The position numbers were made by a program, and so were the translations under genes. A model generated the notes under the pieces. It was not told the origin of the DNA and searched no databases. It saw only the letters and a list, made by a program, of their open reading frames with translations. This document shows, one piece after another, positions 29,305 through 37,864 of a DNA stretch of 64,000 nt. Source of the stretch: Pseudooceanicola lipolyticus. Its GTDB lineage: Bacteria; Pseudomonadota; Alphaproteobacteria; Rhodobacterales; Rhodobacteraceae. Position 1 is the first letter of the stretch. Each line of letters opens with the position of its first letter. The stretch lies in NCBI RefSeq assembly GCF_002786325.1, contig NZ_PGTB01000007.1, positions 1-64,000 of the forward strand, written 5' to 3'.

Positions 29305-30515
29305 GCCTCGATTTCAATATTTTCCCCGAACGACAATAGGACCAAGGTCATCGAGATGCTCAGCGGCAGGTAGCCTCGGGGTGATCTGGCCGAGTCGACC
29401 AGCGACAGCAGCGTCTGCCATGCCAGGGGCACCAGGAGGGCGACAAAGCCGACCAGCCCCTTCACGAACAGCAGCCCCCACCAGGTGTGGTGGCTTCCGA
29501 TCGGCATATATTCAACGAGATGCGGACCGGGCTGTACTGTGCCATGGCCGAACCAGAACGCTTCATTTTGCCAGCGCTCGCCCGCGATGCGCTGTAGGGT
29601 TTCACGGACACGGGTGCTGTCGGCGCGCGCGCCCTTGAAGGCGGCGATACCATCCTTGACCGATTGCAGCAGCGCAGCCCCAAGCACGGCCATGGTGGCG
29701 GAAATGGCAGCGAGAAGCTGCCAGGCCCAGCCTCGCAACAGCAACGGCACCAGGCGCGGTCCCAGCGTGCACGCAACCAGTCCGACAAGACCCATGCGCG
29801 ATTTGGAAAGCAGCACCATCGCGGTGCCGGCGGCGATGCCAATCGCCCGCCACCGGATGTTTCGTTCTTCCATCGCAAAGCAGATCTGCAACACGCCCAG
29901 CAGCGCGGCAAAGGGCGACCATGGCGCGTAGAATTGCCAGCGTGGCGTCCAACTTGCCGGGTCCCAGGTGAAGAAATAGACCGAGAAATATTCGGGGCCG
30001 GGCCCGCCGATCGCTTTGAGTGGCGACGTGAACAGCTTTTCGGGCAGCCCGACATAGGGCGCGACGAACAGAACGGGCAGCAACGCAAGCGTCCACAAAC
30101 CTACGATACACTGGGCGCGAATGATCACCTCGCGCCGGATCGGGAGGATGGCGCCGGCGAAGGGAAACAGCGCGAGCAGCGCCCACCCCTTGGCCCATCC
30201 GATCGAGGACTTGATGGTTTGTTTCAGCCCCAGGCCCCAGTCGAGATGACCGACCCAGAGCGCGACAAGCATAACCGTCATCCCTAAACACCATGCCATA
30301 ACCACTGGCGGAACCGGGCCAGTGGCCTGGAGATCGCGGCGGATGGCCGGCCCGAGGTACAGGGACAGCGCCGCCAACCCGCCCAGCAACCAGGCCAGAA
30401 CAGGCCCTGCCACGTAGAGCGCACCGACAAAGTACAGCGGCCAGGTCCAGACCAGTGTCCGGAAGATCATGGCCTCGGCCGGGTTGTGCGGCTGGATGTC
30501 AGTGCGCGCGTTCAT
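29169..30515 (-). CDS. O-antigen ligase/polymerase-like membrane protein (Wzy type)
   Basis: 448 residues with about ten to twelve membrane segments. It probably polymerises lipid-linked repeat units at the periplasmic face of the inner membrane. The large periplasmic loop in the second half (WFGHGTVQPGPHLVEYMPIGSHHTWWGLLFVKG) has the Gly/His pattern of the O-antigen ligase superfamily. The ATG at 30515 overlaps the stop of the upstream Wzz-like gene (ATGA, 4 bp), so the two are translationally coupled. The other EPS components nearby fit a polymerase rather than a lipid A ligase, but the families cannot be separated by sequence alone. Confidence 0.8.
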   Translation of the reverse strand: MNARTDIQPHNPAEAMIFRTLVWTWPLYFVGALYVAGPVLAWLLGGLAALSLYLGPAIRRDLQATGPVPPVVMAWCLGMTVMLVALWVGHLDWGLGLKQTIKSSIGWAKGWALLALFPFAGAILPIRREVIIRAQCIVGLWTLALLPVLFVAPYVGLPEKLFTSPLKAIGGPGPEYFSVYFFTWDPASWTPRWQFYAPWSPFAALLGVLQICFAMEERNIRWRAIGIAAGTAMVLLSKSRMGLVGLVACTLGPRLVPLLLRGWAWQLLAAISATMAVLGAALLQSVKDGIAAFKGARADSTRVRETLQRIAGERWQNEAFWFGHGTVQPGPHLVEYMPIGSHHTWWGLLFVKGLVGFVALLVPLAWQTLLSLVDSARSPRGYLPLSISMTLVLLSFGENIEIEAYMLWPALVILGRHAAELRSCRALPCASTSDTTTRDIPIAQRFGV

Positions 30516-31993
30516 TCCGCGGCCATAAGGGGCGCGTGGATCGGCTGCACCGGGTTGTGCAACAGCCGGGAGATCAATGATTTTCGAAGCCAGCCGAGAA
30601 GCAGGCCAAGCAAGAAACAAAATGTCGCGGCACAACCGGCTGCAACAGCCAGCAGACGTTTGGGGGAAGAGGGATCTGTAGGCAACGACGGGTCCTCCAA
30701 TACCTGGACCAACGGATACGAGGCGTAGACATCGGTTTTGCTGGTCTGCGTTCGCGCCATTGCAGAAGCAAAAACAGCTTCGGCCACGGCGAAATCGCGC
30801 TGGAGGTCTTCCAGTTTCGCGGCCGGTTCGATCAGGCTCAGCTTGCGCGCTTCTGCGGCTTGCAATCGAATTGACATCGCCTGGTATTCTGCGGCCAGAC
30901 CGGCGCGCTCGGCTTCCAGGGTCACAAGATCGCTCAACAACCCGGCGCGGCTGCCGACATGGCTGAGATCGAGATCTTCAAGCTCTGATGCCTTCAGCCC
31001 CGTCAGGGCGTGGGCCCGGTTGAAGGCCTCGTGTTTAGTGGCACGTTGGCCGGTCTCTGCCGCCAGCACTTCGGGGTGCTTGTTGCCATAGCGGCCGCGG
31101 GCCATGGACAGCGCAGCCGCCTGCTCCGACATCTGTTCGGTCAAGGTGGTGAATTCGGTGTCGGCATGAAGGCGGAGGGCCGCGGCCGCCAGATGGGGTT
31201 CGGTCCCGAGAGTGATTTTCAAAGCGGAGACAGCTTCGGTTTTTTCCTCCAGTTCGATCGCCAGTTCCGCCAGCGCCTGCGCCTGGCCATCGGTTTCAGA
31301 GACCAGTTCGTGATATTGAGCGGCCGAGATAAGACCGGTTTCGCGCTGAAGTCGCGAGATCTCATTGCGGGTGGAAAGCACCGATTGCCGGTATTCCTCG
31401 ATCGCATCGCGCCCGCTGTCTTCGCGAGTGACCACCTCGTCATTGCGCAACGCCTCGATCTCGCTGAAAAACGCATCAAGCAAGGCCGCACCGCGCCGTT
31501 GGGCGTCTTCCGGCGAGTTGCCGGTGATCGAGATGTGAATAAGGCTGGTCTGGTCCACCAGCTCGATCCGCGCCTTGCCGAAATCTCGGGTCTTCATGTG
31601 CATGGCACCGGCCGCGGTATCCAGAATGCGACCGGCGCCAAGCAGACGCTTGTAGGTTTCGGTAGGGCTGACCGCATTATTGGAGAAGGCCGAATTGGCA
31701 AACGAGGATGCCTGCCCGATACGATCGAGGTTGACCGAAGCAGAGGCGCCCGATCCCGGCAGAATCAGAGACATGGTGCTGGTGTATTTCAGCGGCGCGG
31801 TTTGAAGGTAGCTGACGATCGGCGCCCATATGCAGAGGACGCCAATTGCAAACAGGCCGACATAGCGGGGCAGGCGCCCGGTATCATTGAGCCGCCCCCC
31901 GCAAAGCAGGCGGGCGGGTGACAGCTGGCGCAACGGCACTCGGACCAGACGCGGCAGAGAGAATTGATTCAATTTGAAATTCGGGCGTGGCAT
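30512..31993 (-). CDS. Polysaccharide co-polymerase / chain-length determinant (Wzz/GumC type)
   Basis: 493 residues. It has an N-terminal membrane segment (GLFAIGVLCIWAPIVSYL, about 47-64), a long periplasmic part with coiled coils (EEYRQSVLSTRNEISRLQRE; LAELAIELEEKTEAVSAL), and a second membrane segment near the end (AAGCAATFCFLLGLLLGWL). This is the Wzz/PCP-2 layout. No cytoplasmic Tyr-kinase domain is attached, and no separate kinase gene is seen here. It controls chain length and cooperates with the Wza-like export lipoprotein encoded at 37839-39053. A CTATCC-N4-GGATAG-like site lies 92 bp upstream of its start. Confidence 0.88.
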   Translation of the reverse strand: MPRPNFKLNQFSLPRLVRVPLRQLSPARLLCGGRLNDTGRLPRYVGLFAIGVLCIWAPIVSYLQTAPLKYTSTMSLILPGSGASASVNLDRIGQASSFANSAFSNNAVSPTETYKRLLGAGRILDTAAGAMHMKTRDFGKARIELVDQTSLIHISITGNSPEDAQRRGAALLDAFFSEIEALRNDEVVTREDSGRDAIEEYRQSVLSTRNEISRLQRETGLISAAQYHELVSETDGQAQALAELAIELEEKTEAVSALKITLGTEPHLAAAALRLHADTEFTTLTEQMSEQAAALSMARGRYGNKHPEVLAAETGQRATKHEAFNRAHALTGLKASELEDLDLSHVGSRAGLLSDLVTLEAERAGLAAEYQAMSIRLQAAEARKLSLIEPAAKLEDLQRDFAVAEAVFASAMARTQTSKTDVYASYPLVQVLEDPSLPTDPSSPKRLLAVAAGCAATFCFLLGLLLGWLRKSLISRLLHNPVQPIHAPLMAAE

Positions 31994-32084
31994 TTGCGTT
32001 TCTCCTTGCCCAGGGTTCTACACCTGGCGCCAGGATCATGCGCGGCTGCGGAAGGATGTCTGCAGGGGGCAATCGAGAATGGAA

Positions 32085-32100
32085 CTACCCCATCGGATAG
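32085..32100. promoter_or_regulatory. Candidate EPS operator, site 1 (upstream of the wzz-wzy operon)
   Basis: Sequence CTACCC-CATC-GGATAG: one mismatch to the inverted repeat CTATCC-N4-GGATAG. It ends two bases before the stop of the LuxR-type regulator gene (minus strand) and lies 92 bp upstream of the Wzz-like start. Confidence 0.6.
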
Positions 32101-32101
32101 G

Positions 32102-32713
32102 TCAGAACAGGCCCTTGTCACGCGCGATCATCGCGGCCTGCGTCCGGTTTGACGCGCCGATCTTGCGATACAGCGTTTTCACATGCAGCTTGACCGTCGG
32201 TTCACGAATATCCAGATCGCGCGCGATTTCTTTGTTCGATTTGCCCTCTGTCAAACCTTGCAGGACCTCGATCTCGCGCTGCGAGAGGGATTTCGCCAAG
32301 GGATGTTCCGGCTCGTTCTCCGCGGCGCGAAGAAAATCCAGTGGCGCATATTGTTCGCCCATGGCCATGAAGCGGACGGCGTTGATCAGCGACTTGGCAG
32401 ACAGCGTTTTCGGCAGGAACCCCGCGGCTCCGCTGGCCAGCACCTCTTCGGCAACTTCGCGTTTTGCGGTGCCCGAAATGATCGCAACGCGCTGTCCGCC
32501 ATCCATACCCATGATGCGTTCAAGCCCGGCTAGACCGTTCATCCCGGGCATGGAATAGTCCAGCAGGACCAGGTCGAACGAGTCCTTGGCTACCAGTTCC
32601 TCGGCGCTGGCCAGATCTGGCGCAGTCACCGTTTCGATGCCGCCCTCGCTTTCCAGGAACAGGACCAGCGTATCGCGCAGCAACTCGTGGTCGTCGGCGA
32701 TCAGTATTCGCAT
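32102..32713 (-). CDS. LuxR/NarL-type response regulator
   Basis: 203 residues. The receiver domain (1-120) opens with MRILIADDHELLRD, has the phospho-acceptor in LVLLDYSMPGMNG (Asp52), and the conserved Lys near FLPKTLSAKSL. The C-terminal LuxR helix-turn-helix (about 140-200) contains LSQREIEVLQGLTEGKSNKEIARDL, with VKLHVKTLYRKIGASNRTQAA. The ATG at 32713 is fixed by a GGAGGGAGCGAA ribosome-binding site; the longer frame is not supported. It probably receives phosphate from the hybrid kinase encoded at 35273-37864, which has its own HPt domain, and controls the EPS genes. A CTATCC-N4-GGATAG site lies 170 bp upstream, so it may also regulate itself. Confidence 0.9.
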   Translation of the reverse strand: MRILIADDHELLRDTLVLFLESEGGIETVTAPDLASAEELVAKDSFDLVLLDYSMPGMNGLAGLERIMGMDGGQRVAIISGTAKREVAEEVLASGAAGFLPKTLSAKSLINAVRFMAMGEQYAPLDFLRAAENEPEHPLAKSLSQREIEVLQGLTEGKSNKEIARDLDIREPTVKLHVKTLYRKIGASNRTQAAMIARDKGLF

Positions 32714-33067
32714 TTCGCTCCCTCCTGTCGCACCGGACTTCTGTGAAAAGTTGCGTTGCTGGATCAGCATATGTGTGTCTCCGGAATTCGGCATCAACAA
32801 ATCGAAGAACTTGACTCGATTTTCAGATGTCGCAGTAAGCACGAACAAATTGGCAAAAACAGGGCGCCCACGGATACCGCGGCTATCCAACCGGATAGGT
32901 GCCTGCAATCCGATCTCAAACATTGCGATCCCTTGGGAGGAAAAGGCTAGTTGATCAGCCCCGATCACTCCTCCTTTGACCCCGCTTACTGTCCTCTCGG
33001 GCTTTTGAAAGCTTGGGTGAATTCATTGCAAGTAACTGGAAACGCAATCAAATGAGGAGCGTTCCCA
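32714..33067. promoter_or_regulatory. Divergent promoter region with EPS operator site 2
   Basis: 354 bp between the LuxR-type regulator and the divergent WecG-PHPT fusion gene. The inverted repeat CTATCC-AACC-GGATAG (a perfect match) sits at 32883-32898, exactly 170 bp from each start codon. This equal spacing suggests one site serves both promoters. No other feature was recognised. Confidence 0.65.
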
Positions 33068-34483
33068 GTGACCTATCTCAGCGACTTTCAGTTCTCCGGC
33101 CCGGCACCCACTGCCGACACCGCGCGCGCGTCCAAGCGGGTCGAAGCCCCGTCTTTCGGCCATGTCACCCTATTCGGGCTGCCCGTTGTCTCGGCTTCGA
33201 CGCCGGCCGTTGTGGAACGGCTTCTGGCACCCGGACGACGCAGCCGGGTTGCATTTCTGAACGCCCATTGCGGGAATGTGATGGCGCGCAACCCGGACTA
33301 TGCGGATGCGCTGCATACGGCGGATATGGTGCTGCCCGATGGCATCGGGGTCGAACTGGCAGCGCGCATGGGAGGGGACACGATCCGTGAAAATCTCAAT
33401 GGGACAGATTTCGTTCCCGCGCTGTTGGCCGAGGCGGGGAGGCGGGGCCTGAGTGTCTTCCTGTTCGGTGGTCGGCCCGGCGTCGCCAAGGATGCCGCCG
33501 ACAAGTTGTGTTTGAAGATTCCAGGTCTGCGCGTGGTCGGAACGCGCGACGGGTTTGAGGGCTCGGCCGATACCGGCGCCGCGATCGCGGCGATCAACCG
33601 GGCGCGTCCCGACATCGTCCTTGTCGCCATGGGTGTGCCCCAGCAAGATCTGTGGTTGGCGCGCAATGCGCGGCACCTCGATGCACGCATCACATTGGGT
33701 GTCGGCGCGCTGTTCGATTTTCTCTCCGGCCGTGTCCGACGTGCCCCGAAGATTGTGCGCAAAGTGAAATGCGAGTGGATTTGGCGATTGGCGATGGAGC
33801 CGCGTCGAATGGCCAAACGCTATCTGATCGGCAATTTCTCATTTCTCGCCCGCTCTGCAATCCACGCCATCGCCAGGACCGATCGGATCGCTGTCGCGCG
33901 CCGGGGTCTTGACCTGACGATTGCCCTGACTGCCCTGGCTGTTTTGCTGCCGTTTTTTATCTGCCTGGCCCTTGCGATCCGGCTGGACAGCCGCGGGCCG
34001 GTCCTGTTCCGACAGACCCGGATCGGGCGCGACGGTCAACCATTCGAGATGCTGAAATTCCGGTCGATGTATGCGGATGCCGAAGCGCAGCGCGCGGCTC
34101 TCTTGCTGCATTCGGATCGCGACGGCGTGTGTTTCAAATCGCGTAGCGATCCGCGGATCACGCGGATCGGCAGGATTATGCGCCGCTTCTCGATCGACGA
34201 ATTGCCGCAAATCCTGAACGTGCTGCGTGGCGAGATGGCAGTTGTCGGCCCACGGCCGGCCTTGCCAGAGGAAGTTCTGGCCTATCACGACCGCGCGCGC
34301 GAACGCCTTGAGGCGAAACCCGGACTGACCGGTATTTGGCAGGTTTCAGGCCGTGCCGAGATCGGTTTTGAGAAGATGATCGACATGGACCTCGCTTATG
34401 TCCGGTCGCGGACGATCGTTCTCGACCTCATGCTTGTCTTGCTGACATTCCGCGCAGTGGTCGGAGGTCGTGGCGCCTATTGA
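33068..34483 (+). CDS. WecG/TagA/CpsF glycosyltransferase fused to a polyisoprenyl-phosphate sugar-phosphotransferase
   Basis: 471 residues in two domains. Residues about 30-255 are a WecG/TagA/CpsF (GT26) glycosyltransferase: FLNAHCGNVMARNPDYADAL, DMVLPDGIGVE, NGTDFVPAL and VGVGALFDFLSGRVRRAP. Residues about 275-471 are a bacterial sugar transferase (PHPT): one membrane segment, then RIGRDGQPFEMLKFRSM, SIDELPQILNVLRGEMAVVGPRPA and KPGLTGIWQVSGR. The C-terminal half probably puts the first sugar phosphate on undecaprenyl phosphate, and the N-terminal half adds the next sugar, so both steps of repeat-unit start would sit in one chain. The start is a GTG at 33068 after AGGAGCG. It probably acts at the inner membrane. 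Confidence 0.9.
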   Translation: MTYLSDFQFSGPAPTADTARASKRVEAPSFGHVTLFGLPVVSASTPAVVERLLAPGRRSRVAFLNAHCGNVMARNPDYADALHTADMVLPDGIGVELAARMGGDTIRENLNGTDFVPALLAEAGRRGLSVFLFGGRPGVAKDAADKLCLKIPGLRVVGTRDGFEGSADTGAAIAAINRARPDIVLVAMGVPQQDLWLARNARHLDARITLGVGALFDFLSGRVRRAPKIVRKVKCEWIWRLAMEPRRMAKRYLIGNFSFLARSAIHAIARTDRIAVARRGLDLTIALTALAVLLPFFICLALAIRLDSRGPVLFRQTRIGRDGQPFEMLKFRSMYADAEAQRAALLLHSDRDGVCFKSRSDPRITRIGRIMRRFSIDELPQILNVLRGEMAVVGPRPALPEEVLAYHDRARERLEAKPGLTGIWQVSGRAEIGFEKMIDMDLAYVRSRTIVLDLMLVLLTFRAVVGGRGAY

Positions 34484-34628
34484 CGACGCCAGCCGGCGGT
34501 GAAGGTGCGTGGATCACCTCCAGCCCTGGAACGAGGGGCAAGGGGACAAACCCTAAGTCGTCGGACTGAAAACCTCGCTTGGTCAGACCTATCGCTTCAC
34601 GGGCGGTAAGTTGCCCGCACACCGCCAC

Positions 34629-34644
34629 CTATACGATCGGATAG
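34629..34644. promoter_or_regulatory. Candidate EPS operator, site 3 (upstream of the PruR-like gene)
   Basis: Sequence CTATAC-GATC-GGATAG, one mismatch to the repeat, in the 240-bp gap between the WecG-PHPT gene and the PruR-like gene, 79 bp upstream of the latter's start. It places the signalling pair under the same control as the EPS genes. Confidence 0.6.
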
Positions 34645-34723
34645 GTGCCCTGCACCGATGCGCCGATGACGCGGCACCGACAGCCGTGGCATAAACCACT
34701 TGGTCACATTCGGAGAACTTCAC

Positions 34724-35239
34724 ATGTCTTGCTTCAACCTGCCAAAGCTTGTCTTGGCTTCTCTTTTTCTCATCGCCCCTTTACGCCTTTATGCTGCGGA
34801 ACTCGCTGCGCCGGAGGGCGAAGTCATTCTGGTCATCAGTGGCGACATCGGCGTGACCAACGTTGGAGATACTGCGCAGTTCGACCGGGACATGCTGGAA
34901 CAGCTCGGCGTGGTTACGATCGAGACCACCACGATATGGACAGAGGGACTGCAAACTTTTACTGGCGTGCCGTTGGCCCAACTGATGGACGTGGTGCAGG
35001 CCCGCGGGAAAACCCTCAGCGCAACCGCCATCAATGATTACGCCGTGGACATACCCGCCGAAAATTGGGGTGAAACATGGCCGATCGTCAGTTTTCTTCA
35101 CAATGACGAACCCATGTCGATTCGCGACAAGGGACCCCTCTGGATCGTCTACCCCTACGACTCGAACCCCGATTTTCAGACCGAAGTGATTTATTCTCGT
35201 AGTATTTGGCAACTGGATCGGATCATCGTGAAGGACTGA
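34724..35239 (+). CDS. Periplasmic SUOX-fold pterin-binding-like protein (PruR-like)
   Basis: 171 residues with a signal peptide (LVLASLFLIAPLRLYAA, cleavage near AAELAA). The mature part (VILVISGDIGVTNVGDTAQFDR; TFTGVPLAQLMDVV; WPIVSFLHNDEPMSIRDKGPLWIVYPYD; SIWQLDRIIV) resembles the molybdopterin-binding fold of sulfite oxidase. However, it has no Cys in the mature part, so the usual Mo ligand is absent. Agrobacterium PruR has the same fold, binds a pterin in the periplasm and controls a membrane signalling partner that governs attachment and c-di-GMP. The next gene here is a hybrid kinase with a periplasmic loop, which fits a PruR-like partner. The start at 34724 follows CGGAGAACTTCAC. PruR function is inference. 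Confidence 0.65.
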   Translation: MSCFNLPKLVLASLFLIAPLRLYAAELAAPEGEVILVISGDIGVTNVGDTAQFDRDMLEQLGVVTIETTTIWTEGLQTFTGVPLAQLMDVVQARGKTLSATAINDYAVDIPAENWGETWPIVSFLHNDEPMSIRDKGPLWIVYPYDSNPDFQTEVIYSRSIWQLDRIIVKD

Positions 35240-35272
35240 GCTTCGAAGACATCGGGTTAAAGGGAGGTGCGC

Positions 35273-37864
35273 TTGGCTGGCACTGAATCAAACTGGCGAC
35301 AGCGCACCGTTTGGACGCGCACCTCCGCAATCGTCCTTTTGCTGGTGTTTTGCATGGGGACAGTGGCCAGTATGGCTTGGCTCGTGCTGCGCGAAATCGA
35401 TGAATTGAGCACTGCCAACTCGGACAACCTGCAATGGAGTCTGGCACAGGCAGATGTCGAGTTCCTGAAATTCGAACTGGCCGTGAACGAGGCCTTGCGG
35501 AATCCGGAAAATCTCCGCGAGGTTCGGCGGCGGTTCGATATCTTCTACAGCCGAATGCAGACGCTGCAGCGTGGGGAGGTGTTTCAGGCGCTGAGGTCCG
35601 AACCCGAATTCGAACAGTCCCGTCAAGGAATTGAAAACTTTCTCTCTACAAGCGTGTCGCAGATTGACGGTACCGATCAGGCTCTGGTCGATGCGCTTCC
35701 TGCAATGGCGTCAGCTGCCAAGCAGGCCGCCGCGGACGTTCGCCAGATTTCGCTGTCAGGCTTGGCGGCCTTTGCCAAGCTCTCCGATCAGCGCCGCGAG
35801 GAAGTTGTGCAGAGCTTGGTCCGTGTGTCCATTGTGTTGGCCGTGCTTTTGGGCGGTCTGTCTCTTTTGGCTTATTCATTCAACCGGCTTTACCGGTCTG
35901 CCGAGCAGAATGCGCTGGCTGCGCAACGCGCAAGCACGCGCAGTCGCACGGTTGTCGAAGCCGCAGCCGATGCGATCATAGTTTGTGACGACGACGGTCA
36001 CGTCGTTGAGATGAACGCGGCCTCCCAAAATCTGTTCGGGTATTCCCGCGACGAAACGTTCGGATGCCCGGCGCTTGAGTTGTTTCAACCGCCAAGCGTT
36101 CGGGGCGCAGTTCTCGATAGGCTGATCAAGGCGACAGAAGACACAGAGAACCCTGAGGCTCACCAACGTCAGGTCGAAACCATTGCCGTTGATCGGGCAG
36201 GGCGCGAATTCCCTGTCGAAATTTCGATGGCCAAGGCCGAAGCGGCGGGGGAACGGGTATTTGTCGCGCATATCCGGGATATTTCCAACCGCAAGGCCGC
36301 CGAGAAAGGGCTGACCGAGGCGCGCGACCGGGCACTGGCGGGCGAAAAGGCCAAAGCCGAGTTCCTGGCCTTGATGAGCCATGAAATGCGTACGCCGCTG
36401 AATGGGTTGCTAGGCACCATGGACCTGCTGCGCGACCACAAGTTGACCGAGCGACAAACCGATTTGCTGGATCATATGCAGTCGTCAGGGCACTTGCTTT
36501 TGGGCTTGGTGAACGATGTCTTGGACCTGTCGAAATTCGAGGCAGGCAAGCAGCGGGCAGAAACGCGGCCCTTCAATATCACACGTCTGCTGGATGGCGT
36601 GGTTGAAACGACAATGAGCCTGGCCGCGGCAAGTGGAAATTCAGTCGCTTGGTCTTGGCAAGGAGAACCGGATGCACAGGTTCTCGGCGATTCCAGACGT
36701 CTGCGGCAGGTGCTTCTGAATCTGGTGAGCAATGCGATCAAATTTACCCGTGCGGGAACGATCGATATCGAGGTGGAGCGTCTGCCGGGGCAGGAGGATC
36801 TGGTCGAATTTCGGGTGATCGATACGGGGATCGGCATCGCCCCGGAAAATCTGGCACGCATATTCAAGGATTTCGAAACGCTGGATTCTTCTTATGCACG
36901 GCGGGCCGGGGGAACCGGTCTGGGACTTGGCATCTCCAAGCGTTTCGTCGGCCTGATGGGGGGCGAGATCGGCGTCGAAAGCGAACCGGGCGAGGGCAGC
37001 ATGTTCTGGCTGCGCGTCCCGCTTCCCGTCGAGGAGCAGGGGTCGTCGGATACGACCAACACTGCCAAAAAGACCCCGGATGCCGACGGGGTCGCCCGGC
37101 CTTTGTCCATTCTTCTGGTCGAGGACAACGAAATAAACAGATTTGTTGCCCGCGCCATGATCGAAGCCGAGGGTCATACCGTGACCGAAGCCGTTAACGG
37201 CAAAGCCGGCGTCGAATGGGCGCAGGCGCAGGAATTCGATGTGATCTTGATGGATATCTCTATGCCCGTGATGGACGGGCAGGAGGCTGCCCGGGCCATC
37301 CGCGCGGGCAATGGCGCTTCGGCCAATAGCCCGATCGTGGCGGTCACGGCCCATGCGCTGCCAGAAGAGATCGCCGGATTTAAGGCGGCGGGGATGAAAC
37401 ACTGCATCAGCAAACCGATCGACCGCAAAGCTTTGCTTGGGCTGCTGAATGAGGTGGCAATCCGGACGGAGCATCCGGAACCAGGCCCCACGGCGCAGGA
37501 GGCTTTGCTGCTGGACACGAATATTCTGAATGAATTGCGGGACACGCTTGGAGCAACCCAGACCGCACGGCTGATCGGAAAATGTATCAACGAGCTTGAT
37601 ACCTCCATTCAGGAGTTAACGGAAACCGCCACGGATGATCGAGCGTTGGGTTCCACCGCGCACAAATGCGCCGGATCGTGCAGCTCTTTCGGGATGGTCG
37701 CGATGCGGCGGGCGCTGGGGCGGATCGAAACTCAAGCGGCCAACGGGTCCGTCAAGCGGCAAGACCTACAGGCGCTCGCGTCGGTCTGGGAAGACAGCAA
37801 GCTGGCTCTGCAGGTTTGGGAGGCGACTGGAGAACCCGTCAGTCGACTAACGCGCCCAGCGTGA
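35273..37864 (+). CDS. Hybrid sensor histidine kinase (TM-periplasmic-TM-PAS-HisKA-HATPase-REC-HPt)
   Basis: 863 residues in the inner membrane. Domains in order: membrane segment near 20-40, a periplasmic loop of about 140 residues, a second membrane segment (SIVLAVLLGGLSLLAYSF), PAS (about 225-340), HisKA with ALMSHEMRTPLNG (His370), HATPase (LVSNAIKFTRAG; DTGIGI; GTGLGLGISKRF), a receiver (VILMDISMPVMDG, Asp661) and an HPt domain (TAHKCAGSC, His797). The relay can pass phosphate to a separate regulator, most likely the LuxR-type protein encoded at 32102-32713. The start is a TTG at 35273, six bases after AGGGAGG, rather than the GTG at 35267 inside that site. It follows the PruR-like gene by 33 bp. 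Its 3' end overlaps the convergent Wza-like gene by 26 bp. Confidence 0.92.
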   Translation: MAGTESNWRQRTVWTRTSAIVLLLVFCMGTVASMAWLVLREIDELSTANSDNLQWSLAQADVEFLKFELAVNEALRNPENLREVRRRFDIFYSRMQTLQRGEVFQALRSEPEFEQSRQGIENFLSTSVSQIDGTDQALVDALPAMASAAKQAAADVRQISLSGLAAFAKLSDQRREEVVQSLVRVSIVLAVLLGGLSLLAYSFNRLYRSAEQNALAAQRASTRSRTVVEAAADAIIVCDDDGHVVEMNAASQNLFGYSRDETFGCPALELFQPPSVRGAVLDRLIKATEDTENPEAHQRQVETIAVDRAGREFPVEISMAKAEAAGERVFVAHIRDISNRKAAEKGLTEARDRALAGEKAKAEFLALMSHEMRTPLNGLLGTMDLLRDHKLTERQTDLLDHMQSSGHLLLGLVNDVLDLSKFEAGKQRAETRPFNITRLLDGVVETTMSLAAASGNSVAWSWQGEPDAQVLGDSRRLRQVLLNLVSNAIKFTRAGTIDIEVERLPGQEDLVEFRVIDTGIGIAPENLARIFKDFETLDSSYARRAGGTGLGLGISKRFVGLMGGEIGVESEPGEGSMFWLRVPLPVEEQGSSDTTNTAKKTPDADGVARPLSILLVEDNEINRFVARAMIEAEGHTVTEAVNGKAGVEWAQAQEFDVILMDISMPVMDGQEAARAIRAGNGASANSPIVAVTAHALPEEIAGFKAAGMKHCISKPIDRKALLGLLNEVAIRTEHPEPGPTAQEALLLDTNILNELRDTLGATQTARLIGKCINELDTSIQELTETATDDRALGSTAHKCAGSCSSFGMVAMRRALGRIETQAANGSVKRQDLQALASVWEDSKLALQVWEATGEPVSRLTRPA

